Assembly (NCBI GenBank): GCA_027592105.1
Contig: JAQCLA010000188.1
Location: 1 to 5,218 of the forward strand
Reading direction: 5' to 3'
Source of the DNA: Pseudomonadota bacterium
GTDB taxonomy: Bacteria; Pseudomonadota; Alphaproteobacteria; Rhodobacterales; Rhodobacteraceae
Length of the DNA: 5,218 nucleotides
Below, piece after piece: positions 1 through 5,218 of the stretch. Within the stretch, counting starts at the first letter, position 1, and each line of letters starts with the position of its first letter. Both the position numbers and the translations under genes were made by a program. The notes beneath the pieces were generated by a model. It had not been told where the DNA came from, did not search any database, and worked only from the letters and a program-made list of their open reading frames with translations.

Positions 1-590
1 TAAGAACGCACCCATGTGCGGATATCTTCGCGCTTGCGCGCTTGGCTGGGATGAAGCGGCCCCCAATCGGCGGCGATGCCTTTGCGACCTTCGGCGATGA
101 CCCCGTCACGCGGTACGGTCTCCGCCCAGATCCGCAAGGCACAGCTAACATTGGCCCCACCATCGAGAAGCGCCTGAGCGCTGCTTGCCTGACAGCCATA
201 GGTGCGCGCAGTGGCCGGGCTGATTTGCACAAGGCCAAACCAGCGCCCGCCGCCACCCACTGCCGCCTCGTTCCATGTGCTTTCATGGCGTGCAAGCGAC
301 GACATCAGACCCAGCCAAAAGGCGCTACGCTGCGCGTCGTTCGCGTCCGGATAGGCGGGGCACCAGCGGTCGATATCGGCTGGAACGATGTCGGGCAGAA
401 TTGCGGCGTGGCTGTCGAGGGCCGCAAGACCCGCGACCTCCCATTCATCGGCTTGCGGCACGTGATCCCATCGCATGGGAAAGCTGTCCGCGTTCAGGCC
501 GCGCGTGCTATAGCTCTCGCCGCCGATGCAGCCTGCAAGCAGCATCAAGGTTAGCGCCACCGCACTGGCAGTTTTCAGCGATTTCCACAT
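1..590 (-). CDS. Lysozyme-like (transglycosylase SLT-type) lipoprotein, 3' end at window edge
   Basis: Read on the minus strand from ATG at 590-588, this frame is open to the window edge: 196 codons, then 'TA', so a stop (TAA/TAG) one base outside the window is likely. Seen: an N-terminal signal with Lys3/Lys6, a hydrophobic core (residues 8-19) and a lipobox LLAGC with the lipidated Cys at 21; the +2 residue is Ile rather than Asp, which fits outer-membrane sorting. Residues 90-155 resemble a lysozyme-like/SLT fold: R-H-E-S with candidate catalytic Glu103, then G-L-V-Q-I-S (119-124), the counterpart of the family's GLMQI motif, and an A-N-V-x-C-A segment at 146-151. Three further cysteines (77, 133, 150) could form a disulfide. 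Inferred role: membrane-anchored periplasmic cleavage of peptidoglycan. It is short for a lytic transglycosylase, so it could be a degenerate or binding-only relative. Start choice: this ATG directly precedes the signal peptide and has AAGAGG about 11 nt upstream; a GTG three codons earlier is an alternative. It is divergent from gatB. Confidence 0.8.
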   Translation of the reverse strand, partial: MWKSLKTASAVALTLMLLAGCIGGESYSTRGLNADSFPMRWDHVPQADEWEVAGLAALDSHAAILPDIVPADIDRWCPAYPDANDAQRSAFWLGLMSSLARHESTWNEAAVGGGGRWFGLVQISPATARTYGCQASSAQALLDGGANVSCALRIWAETVPRDGVIAEGRKGIAADWGPLHPSQARKREDIRTWVRS

Positions 591-608
591 CTGGCGCACA
601 GCCTCTTG

Positions 609-661
609 CCTTGTTGCCGACGCGCGTTGGTGCCCGCGCGGACCATATGCAGGCAACAGGG
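609..661 (-). promoter_or_regulatory. Nested inverted repeat in leader of the lipoprotein gene
   Basis: Outer arms CCTTGTTGCC (609-618) and GGCAACAGGG (652-661) can pair over 10 bp with one T-G wobble. Inside them, CGCGCG (621-626) and CGCGCG (635-640) form a 6-bp stem with an 8-nt loop. On the minus strand the structure ends about 18 nt before the lipoprotein ATG, immediately upstream of the AAGAGG that would serve as its ribosome-binding site. A weak -10-like TATGGT (minus, 647-642) lies between the arms. It could be an RNA leader fold, an operator, or chance in GC-rich DNA. The pairing is directly visible; any function is inference. Confidence 0.35.
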
Positions 662-730
662 GGGACAATTTCAAGCTGATTTGGGCAATATCTCGCCGAA
701 ACACAAAGCCCGCGCGACCCTGTCGCCCCC

Positions 731-759
731 TTGCCCCGCCCGCGCCGCTGACCTAAACG
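731..759 (+). promoter_or_regulatory. Weak candidate promoter for gatB
   Basis: TTGCCC (731-736) and TAAACG (754-759) are spaced by 17 bp, which is right for a sigma70-type promoter, but the -10 box matches the TATAAT consensus at only three positions. It would place the gatB start about 20 nt before the ATG. No better pair was found in the 196-bp divergent spacer (591-786), so gatB transcription must begin here or further left, inside the lipoprotein gene. Confidence 0.2.
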
Positions 760-786
760 CTAGGGGTTACCGGACGGAGGCCACCT

Positions 787-2298
787 ATGCTTGACCTGAC
801 CTACGCGACCCCGAAACCCAAGGTGATCGCTGGGGCGAAACATGATTGGGAGTTGGTGATCGGCATGGAGGTGCATGCGCAGGTCTCGTCCAACGCCAAG
901 CTGTTTTCCGGCGCCTCGACCCGTTTCGGGGCCGAGCCGAATTCCAACGTCGCCTTTGTCGATGCGGGCATGCCGGGCATGCTGCCGGTGATCAATGATT
1001 ATTGCGTGGCTCAGGCCGTGCGGACGGGTCTGGGGCTGAAGGCCGAGATCCATCTGACCTCGGCTTTTGATCGCAAGAACTATTTCTATCCCGATCTGCC
1101 GCAGGGCTACCAGATCAGCCAGCTCTACCATCCCATCGTGGGCGAGGGCGAGGTGCTGGTGGAACTGGGCGACGGGACCGCGCGCATGGTACGGATCGAG
1201 CGCATCCACCTGGAACAAGACGCGGGCAAGTCGATCCATGACATGGACCCGGCGCTGAGTTTCGTCGATCTCAACCGCACCGGCGTGGCATTGATGGAGA
1301 TCGTCAGCCGCCCCGATATCCGCGGCCCCGAAGAGGCGGCGGCCTATGTCGTGAAGCTGCGCCAGATCATGCTTTATCTCGGCACCTGCGACGGCAATAT
1401 GCAAAACGGCAATCTGCGCGCCGATGTGAATGTCTCGGTCTGCCTGCCCGGTGCTTATGAGAAATTCCGCGAAACCGGTGATTTCAGCCATCTTGGCACG
1501 CGCTGCGAGATCAAGAACATGAACTCCATGCGCTTTATTCAAGCCGCCATCGAGTTCGAGGCGCGCCGCCAGATCGCGATCCTCGAGGCGGGCGGGGTGA
1601 TCACGCAAGAGACACGCCTCTACGACCCCGACAAGGGCGAGACACGCTCGATGCGCTCCAAGGAAGAGGCGCATGATTACCGCTACTTCCCCGATCCCGA
1701 CCTTCTGCCGCTGGTGATCGAACAGGCATGGGTCGATGAGATCAAGGCCGCCTTGCCCGAACTGCCCGACGCGAAAAAGGCCCGCTTTATCGGCGATTAC
1801 GGCCTGTCGGAATATGACGCCAGCGTGCTGACCGCCGATCTGGACGCGGCGCATTATTTCGAGGCGGTGGTGACCGAGGCGGGCGACGGCAAGCTGGCGG
1901 CCAACTGGGTCATCAACGAGCTCTTCGGGCGGTTGAAGAAGGAAGAACAAGACATCACCCAAAGCCCGGTCAGCCCTGCGCAGCTGGGCGCGATCATCGG
2001 CTTGATCAAATCGGGCGATATCTCGGGCAAGATCGCCAAGGATCTGTTCGAGATCGTCTTTACCGAAGGCGGCGACCCGGCCGAGATCGTCGCGGCGCGC
2101 GGCATGAAGCAGGTGACCGATACCGGCGCGATCGAGGCCGCCGTCGATGAAATCATCGCGGCCAACCCCGATCAGGTGGAAAAGGCCAAGGCCAATCCAA
2201 AGCTTGCGGGCTGGTTCGTGGGTCAGGTGATGAAAGCCACGGGCGGCAAGGCGAACCCGGCGGTCGTCAACGAGTTGGTGGCTAAGAAACTCTCGTAG
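787..2298 (+). CDS. gatB: Asp-tRNA(Asn)/Glu-tRNA(Gln) amidotransferase subunit B
   Basis: This is the 503-residue GatB subunit of the GatCAB complex. It activates the side-chain carboxylate of Glu (or Asp) mischarged on tRNA(Gln) (or tRNA(Asn)) with ATP and receives ammonia made by GatA, in the cytoplasm. Seen: the N-terminal cradle motif I-G-M-E-V-H (25-30, with Glu28 and His30), H-L-E-Q-D-A-G-K (141-148), the GatB signature D-L-N-R-T-G (161-166), R-A-D-V-N-V-S (211-217) and H-D-Y-R-Y-F-P-D-P-D (296-305). Residues from about 350 to the end fit the helical GatB/YqeY tRNA-binding tail, closing with a K-A-N-P-K-L-A-G-W-F-V-G-Q segment. Length and ends are normal for the family. Start choice: GGAGG at 776-780, 6 nt before the ATG, and the MLDLTY opening known from Rhodobacter relatives. 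gatA and gatC are not adjacent, as is common in alphaproteobacteria. The signature has Ala168 where many GatBs have Pro. The stop codon lies inside a repeat unit. Confidence 0.97.
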   Translation: MLDLTYATPKPKVIAGAKHDWELVIGMEVHAQVSSNAKLFSGASTRFGAEPNSNVAFVDAGMPGMLPVINDYCVAQAVRTGLGLKAEIHLTSAFDRKNYFYPDLPQGYQISQLYHPIVGEGEVLVELGDGTARMVRIERIHLEQDAGKSIHDMDPALSFVDLNRTGVALMEIVSRPDIRGPEEAAAYVVKLRQIMLYLGTCDGNMQNGNLRADVNVSVCLPGAYEKFRETGDFSHLGTRCEIKNMNSMRFIQAAIEFEARRQIAILEAGGVITQETRLYDPDKGETRSMRSKEEAHDYRYFPDPDLLPLVIEQAWVDEIKAALPELPDAKKARFIGDYGLSEYDASVLTADLDAAHYFEAVVTEAGDGKLAANWVINELFGRLKKEEQDITQSPVSPAQLGAIIGLIKSGDISGKIAKDLFEIVFTEGGDPAEIVAARGMKQVTDTGAIEAAVDEIIAANPDQVEKAKANPKLAGWFVGQVMKATGGKANPAVVNELVAKKLS

Positions 2299-2349
2299 GG
2301 TGGGTAATCCCGCCCACCACGCCCCGCAGGGTGGGAAATTCTGCCCCCG
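2295..2349. repeat. Two-copy GGGTGGG palindromic repeat, 31-bp period
   Basis: Copy 1 (2295-2318) and copy 2 (2326-2349) match at 18 of 24 positions with a 31-bp period; both contain AGGGTGGG, then A-A-T, then GCCC. Copy 1 is a good hairpin: GGGTGGG (2298-2304) pairs with CCCGCCC (2309-2315) around a TAAT loop, with one T-G wobble. It can alternatively pair GGTGGG (2299-2304) with CCCACC (2313-2318). Copy 2 folds poorly and looks decayed. The TAG stop of gatB (2296-2298) is part of copy 1. I recall similar AGGGTGGG/CCCACC elements downstream of genes in several proteobacteria, so this may be a REP-like dispersed element that also ends or protects the gatB transcript; there is no U-tract, so a simple intrinsic terminator is not supported. 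Confidence 0.55.
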
Positions 2350-2417
2350 GCACCTCCTGGCATAGACGATCCGCCCACAGCTTCGCGCCGCCGGGCGCAA
2401 CCCCGCTCGCTCGTCTG

Positions 2418-2435
2418 TGCACCCGCGAGGGTGCA
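2418..2435. promoter_or_regulatory. Perfect inverted repeat TGCACCC-GCGA-GGGTGCA, operator or hairpin
   Basis: TGCACCC (2418-2424) and GGGTGCA (2429-2435) are perfect 7-bp arms around GCGA. It ends 7 bp before the TTGACT -35 box of the next gene, where an activator or repressor could bind. As RNA from gatB read-through it would form a stem with a GNRA-type tetraloop. No T-run follows on either strand, so it is unlikely to be an intrinsic terminator. Confidence 0.4.
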
Positions 2436-2442
2436 AAAGCGA

Positions 2443-2472
2443 TTGACTTGCGACGCCGCGCGAACATTTATT
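2443..2472 (+). promoter_or_regulatory. Probable sigma70-type promoter of the Hint-domain gene
   Basis: TTGACT (2443-2448, five of six to TTGACA) and TTTATT (2467-2472, four of six to TATAAT) are separated by 18 bp. The -10 lies in an A/T-rich pocket (2463-2473) that stands out in the GC-rich surroundings. The predicted start near 2479 leaves a leader of about 75 nt before the ATG at 2556. An inverted repeat CTTGCG (2447-2452)/CGCAAG (2477-2482) brackets the spacer and -10, and a 10-bp palindrome TTGCGCGCAA (2472-2481) sits on the predicted start site; both could be repressor contacts. Confidence 0.45.
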
Positions 2473-2542
2473 TGCGCGCAAGAGTGATTTTTTTACCAGT
2501 ACAAGAGCGCCCACATCCCCTCGTGCGGCGGCTAGCGTATCA

Positions 2543-2548
2543 AGGAGG
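2543..2548 (+). promoter_or_regulatory. Shine-Dalgarno AGGAGG deciding the Hint-gene start
   Basis: AGGAGG lies 7 nt before the ATG at 2556, inside AAGGAGGG (2542-2549). It is a near-ideal site and argues strongly for this start over the in-frame ATG at 2331, which lies inside the GGGTGGG repeat, upstream of the promoter, and has no such site. Confidence 0.85.
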
Positions 2549-2555
2549 GATTCCC

Positions 2556-4142
2556 ATGACGGTTTTCGCTTTCGGGTCTGCCGCGCAGTTTTCTACCTCG
2601 ACGGGTGAGTTTCTGAACCCCTATTTTACCGGCTTTCTGCTTGATGCCGACACCGACAGAACACTCGTGCATGACGACACGGTGCAGCTTGGCTTATCAA
2701 CGTCCCTCACCCTGTTTCCCCTAACCTATGTCGGGTCCCAGTCTCTCGCCGGTGAGACAGTCGCCATCCTCAGCTTCGATACTGACCCCAACCGCTTCCT
2801 TGTCGTCAGTCAGACACCGGGCGTGGATTTCTCGGGCCAAACGCTCGCCGTTCCCTTGCCTGAAACTCCGATCACCTTCCCGACCCCCGCCGTAGGAACG
2901 GTACTCCCATATGAAACACTTATCGCCATCGATACCTCTGGCCCGCTAGCAGCGGCGCTCGTCGATGGCGGCGGCGGCACACCCGTGGTCATCAACGGCA
3001 GCTACTTCGGGCTGGCGACGTTACCTGCCCCGGGCATTATAACGGAGGCAGATGGTACGCTGGGTGCGTCCCAGGTCACCTGGGTTGAGGATCCGGCCGG
3101 CGATTTCGTGGCCTTCCAGGCGATCGGCACGGCCGAGATCGACGGCACCCTTTACCCGATCGTCACTGCCGGGTTGAACGCCCACGCCATCGCCGTACCA
3201 TCCTCGGTCGACATCTCCGCGCTCAACATCGGCGATATGCCCATGACGTTCCTGAACGCGGACTACACGCTTCCGCCCATCGAACCCCTCGTGTTTGACG
3301 CGACCCATCTGTCGGAAATTGACACCTCAGGTGCGTCGCCCGAATTCGGCCCGGTGGTGACACTTGAGGCGACCGTCACCCTGTCGCCGAGCGACAACGA
3401 GTTCGACGTCGACGACACCTTCTCAACCGTCCCGTTCGGAACGCTCACCTATCAGGGCACCGTCACTGTCAACGGGTTAACCGGCCTCGCCTTCACCGAC
3501 GGCACCGGAAGCACCGCGGTTCTGTTCCAGCAGGACCCCGGCGATCTGACCGGCGAGATACCCATCGTCGATCCTGTGCCCAGCACCGTCTGCTTTGGCG
3601 CCGGCACATTGATTGCCACGCTCGAGGGAGAGTTGAGCGTAGAGGCGTTGCGCATCGGCGACTTGATCCTGACCGCCGATGGCCGCGCCGTTCCCGTCAA
3701 ATGGATCGGCCGCCAGACCATCGTGTCGCTTTTCGCAGGCGACCGCGCTCGGCCAGTCCGTGTCGCCGCCGGTGCGCTTGGCAATGCCTTGCCGCATACC
3801 GACCTCGTGCTGACCGCCGATCACGCGCTGATCCTCGAAGGGTTTGCAATCAACGCCGGTGCGCTGGTGAACGGCACCACGGTCACGCTTGATCCCGCGC
3901 CGGACCGCGCGACCTACTATCATGTCGAAACCGAAGAGCACGACGTCATCCTTGCCAATGGCGTTCCGGCTGAGACCTTCGTTGATTATGTGGGACGTAC
4001 GGCCTTCGACAACTACGCGGAGTATGTTGATCTCTACGGGCAAGAGCGGGGCATCGCCGAGATGCCGCTGGCGCGTATCAGCAGCGCCCGACTGGTGCCA
4101 CGCGCCCTTCGCGCAAGGCACTCTGACGTAAGAGTGGCCTGA
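2556..4142 (+). CDS. Hint-domain protein with acidic lysine-free N-terminal region
   Basis: This 528-residue protein has two clear parts. Residues 1-345 are unrecognised: Thr/Gly/Pro/Asp-rich, about 40 Asp+Glu against two Arg and no Lys, and probably beta-rich; I-D-T-S-G occurs twice (near 129 and 250). Residues 346 to about 478 are a Hedgehog/intein (Hint) domain of the Hint_2 type: it opens with C-F-G-A-G-T-L-I (nucleophile candidate Cys346), then V-E-A-L-R-I-G-D, V-K-W-I-G-R, block-B-like L-T-A-D-H with His423, and E-H-D-V-I-L-A-N-G (461-469). The basic tail 479-528 has F-D-N-Y-A-E-Y, which I remember from Rhodobacteraceae Hint proteins. Known of the family: Hint domains can cleave or ligate the peptide bond at their N-terminal Cys; many bacterial copies are unproven. 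There is no signal peptide, membrane segment or clear GGxGxD RTX repeat. The acidic composition fits a secreted or surface protein, possibly via type I secretion (inference). AGA, TTA, CTA, ATA and TCA codons in the first part set it apart from gatB. Confidence 0.85.
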   Translation: MTVFAFGSAAQFSTSTGEFLNPYFTGFLLDADTDRTLVHDDTVQLGLSTSLTLFPLTYVGSQSLAGETVAILSFDTDPNRFLVVSQTPGVDFSGQTLAVPLPETPITFPTPAVGTVLPYETLIAIDTSGPLAAALVDGGGGTPVVINGSYFGLATLPAPGIITEADGTLGASQVTWVEDPAGDFVAFQAIGTAEIDGTLYPIVTAGLNAHAIAVPSSVDISALNIGDMPMTFLNADYTLPPIEPLVFDATHLSEIDTSGASPEFGPVVTLEATVTLSPSDNEFDVDDTFSTVPFGTLTYQGTVTVNGLTGLAFTDGTGSTAVLFQQDPGDLTGEIPIVDPVPSTVCFGAGTLIATLEGELSVEALRIGDLILTADGRAVPVKWIGRQTIVSLFAGDRARPVRVAAGALGNALPHTDLVLTADHALILEGFAINAGALVNGTTVTLDPAPDRATYYHVETEEHDVILANGVPAETFVDYVGRTAFDNYAEYVDLYGQERGIAEMPLARISSARLVPRALRARHSDVRVA

Positions 4143-4315
4143 CCGGCGAGTTACATTTTTGCCTTAGGCGCAGGTCAGGCGCGTGTCCCTCGTGCATGGG
4201 TGATGCCGGATACCATCCGCACTCATGGGCCTTGAGATGTATCAGATCGGAACAGGTCGGCCTGCGATGCTGGCGCGCCCACCCGATCTGCGCCGCCAAG
4301 CTGGGGATTTGAGGC

Positions 4316-4346
4316 GGCGGGCGTGATCGCCCGCCACCGTTCTTTT
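4316..4346. terminator. GC-rich hairpin terminator between convergent genes
   Basis: GGCGGGCG (4316-4323) and CGCCCGCC (4328-4335) form a perfect 8-bp all-GC stem with a TGAT loop. On the plus strand it is followed by ACCG and then TTCTTTT (4340-4346), which fits an intrinsic terminator for the Hint gene, although 173 nt past its stop. On the minus strand it begins 12 nt after the aminotransferase stop codon but has only a weak T-content afterwards. Probably shared by both convergent transcripts. The rest of the 4143-4347 spacer holds only a minor imperfect hairpin (4192-4222) and no gene I can support. Confidence 0.65.
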
Positions 4347-4347
4347 G

Positions 4348-5218
4348 TCAGCTGAGCGCCGCGCAGAAATCTTGGATGCGCGTGCAAGCCTCGCGCAGGG
4401 TTTCATCCGCCGTGGCGTAGCTGATGCGGAAGCAAGGGCTGAGGCCGAAGGCCCCGCCGAACACCACCGCAACGCCCTTTTCCTCCAGAAGCGCCTTGGC
4501 GAAGGTCTCGTCATTGTCGATCAGCGTGCCTGCGGCGCTGGTCTTGCCGATCAGCCCGTTGATCGACGGATAGACGTAGAACGCGCCTTCCGGCACCGGG
4601 CAGGTCATGCCGGGGATCGCGTTGAGCATGCCCACCACCAGATCGCGGCGGCGTTTGAAGATCGCGTTGTTGGTGGCGATGTAATCCTGCGGGCCATTGA
4701 GCGCCTCGACCGCCGCCCATTGGCTGATGGTGCAAGGGTTGGAGGTTGATTGCGACTGCACCTTGCTCATGGCCTTGATCAGGTTCACCGGGCCCGCCGC
4801 ATAGCCAATGCGCCAGCCGGTCATGGCGTGCGCTTTGGACACGCCGTTGCAGGTCAGCGTGCGGTCGTAAAGCCCGGGTTCCACCTGTGCGGGGGTGGCG
4901 AACTTGAAATCATCATAGGCCAGATGCTCATACATGTCGTCGGTCATCACCCAGACATGGGGATGGCGCATCAAGACATCGGTCAACGCCTTCAGCTCCT
5001 CGGCTGTGTAGCCAGCGCCGGTGGGGTTTGAGGGCGAGTTGAAGATGAACCACTTGGTTTGCGGCGTGATCGCGGCCTCGAGGTCGGCCGGCGTGATCTT
5101 ATAGGCGTTCTGGCTTGGCCCTTCGACGAAGACCGGCGTGCCGCCCGCTAAAAGCACCATATCGGGATAGCTGACCCAATAGGGGGCGGGGATGATCACC
5201 TCTTCGCCGGGGTTCATC
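4348..5218 (-). CDS. aatA: Class I aspartate/prephenate-type aminotransferase, N-terminus outside window
   Basis: The 290 or so C-terminal residues of a PLP-dependent fold-type I aminotransferase are present; the family is about 400 residues long, so roughly 110 are missing beyond the right edge. The Met at 5217 is internal. Counting from it, motifs are I-P-A-P-Y-W-V-S-Y (9-17), N-S-P-S-N-P-T-G (60-67), T-D-D-M-Y (92-96; Asp contacts the pyridine nitrogen, Tyr the PLP oxygen), G-V-S-K (125-128; Lys128, codon 4836-4834, the Schiff-base lysine) followed by T-G-W-R-I-G-Y, and F-R-I-S-Y (263-267; Arg264 binds the substrate carboxylate). It closely resembles rhizobial AatA as I recall it (TDDMYEHL, AVEALNGPQD, EGAFYVYPS). 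The enzyme transfers amino groups between aspartate and 2-oxoglutarate, and several subgroup Ib members also use prephenate; specificity is not decidable here. Cytoplasmic. It is convergent with the Hint gene and probably shares its terminator. All catalytic residues in view are intact. Confidence 0.93.
   Translation of the reverse strand, partial: MNPGEEVIIPAPYWVSYPDMVLLAGGTPVFVEGPSQNAYKITPADLEAAITPQTKWFIFNSPSNPTGAGYTAEELKALTDVLMRHPHVWVMTDDMYEHLAYDDFKFATPAQVEPGLYDRTLTCNGVSKAHAMTGWRIGYAAGPVNLIKAMSKVQSQSTSNPCTISQWAAVEALNGPQDYIATNNAIFKRRRDLVVGMLNAIPGMTCPVPEGAFYVYPSINGLIGKTSAAGTLIDNDETFAKALLEEKGVAVVFGGAFGLSPCFRISYATADETLREACTRIQDFCAALS

Noticed and set aside
42..554. 170-codon open frame on the plus strand at the left end
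   Set aside because: It is the antisense shadow of the lipoprotein gene, whose lipobox and catalytic motif make the minus strand the coding one.
760..2514. Long 584-codon open frame on the minus strand covering gatB
   Set aside because: It lies antisense to a fully conserved gatB. The protein is rich in His/Arg/Asp/Leu in the way expected from reverse-reading GC-rich codons, and has no recognisable domain or ribosome-binding site.
2331..2555. 75-codon N-terminal extension of the Hint protein from ATG 2331
   Set aside because: The extension begins inside the GGGTGGG repeat, crosses the promoter and the inverted repeats, is Arg/Pro-rich unlike the following domain, and lacks a ribosome-binding site; ATG 2556 has an ideal one.
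2810..3100. RTX-type calcium-binding repeats in the acidic region
   Set aside because: There is a D-G-G-G-G-T stretch near residue 137, but no tandem GGxGxDxxx nonapeptides.
3477..4121. 214-codon open frame on the minus strand within the Hint gene
   Set aside because: It is opposite the conserved Hint domain and has no recognisable motifs.
3591..4142. Hint region as a self-splicing intein inserted in a host protein
   Set aside because: There is no C-terminal His-Asn followed by Cys/Ser/Thr, no endonuclease domain and no C-terminal extein; the architecture is that of a standalone Hint protein.
4225..4326. 33-codon plus-strand open frame beginning M-G-L-E-M-Y-Q-I
   Set aside because: No Shine-Dalgarno precedes either ATG, the stop lies in the loop of the terminator hairpin, and the Arg-rich content is typical of noncoding GC-rich DNA.
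4345..4749. 134-codon plus-strand open frame opposite the aminotransferase
   Set aside because: It is a shadow of the well-conserved minus-strand aminotransferase.

Overview
The window looks like the chromosome of a GC-rich alphaproteobacterium, most likely a Rhodobacteraceae (Roseobacter-type) member. This rests on the close resemblance of the GatB and aminotransferase proteins to family members I remember from Rhodobacter and rhizobia, on strong G/C preference at third codon positions, and on a Hint-domain protein of the kind common in that family. No database search was possible.

Layout. Positions 1-590 (minus) hold a small lipoprotein with a lysozyme-like, lytic-transglycosylase-type catalytic motif; it runs to the left edge and probably ends one base beyond it. 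A 196-bp divergent spacer (591-786) carries a nested inverted repeat in the presumed leader of the lipoprotein gene, and the gatB ribosome-binding site. Positions 787-2298 (plus) hold a complete gatB, the B subunit of the GatCAB tRNA-dependent amidotransferase; gatA and gatC are not in the window. A 257-bp spacer (2299-2555) holds a 31-bp-spaced pair of GGGTGGG-type repeats (the first overlapping the gatB stop codon), a perfect 7-4-7 inverted repeat, a sigma70-like promoter and a strong Shine-Dalgarno. These lead into a 528-residue protein (2556-4142, plus) with an uncharacterised, extremely acidic, lysine-free N-terminal region and a C-terminal Hedgehog/intein-type (Hint) domain. After a 205-bp spacer with a strong GC hairpin (4316-4335), a convergent class I aminotransferase of the AatA aspartate/prephenate type (4348-5218, minus) runs off the right edge without roughly its first 110 residues.

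The genes do not form one pathway. gatB and aatA are housekeeping genes (glutaminyl/asparaginyl-tRNA formation; amino-acid transamination), and the lipoprotein is a cell-wall gene. The Hint protein has its own probable promoter, sits between two convergent housekeeping genes, and uses codons (AGA, TTA, CTA, ATA, TCA) that I do not see in gatB. It is the accessory and least understood item here: the N-terminal domain is unrecognised, and the Hint core keeps its nucleophile Cys and block-B His but lacks the C-terminal His-Asn of splicing inteins.
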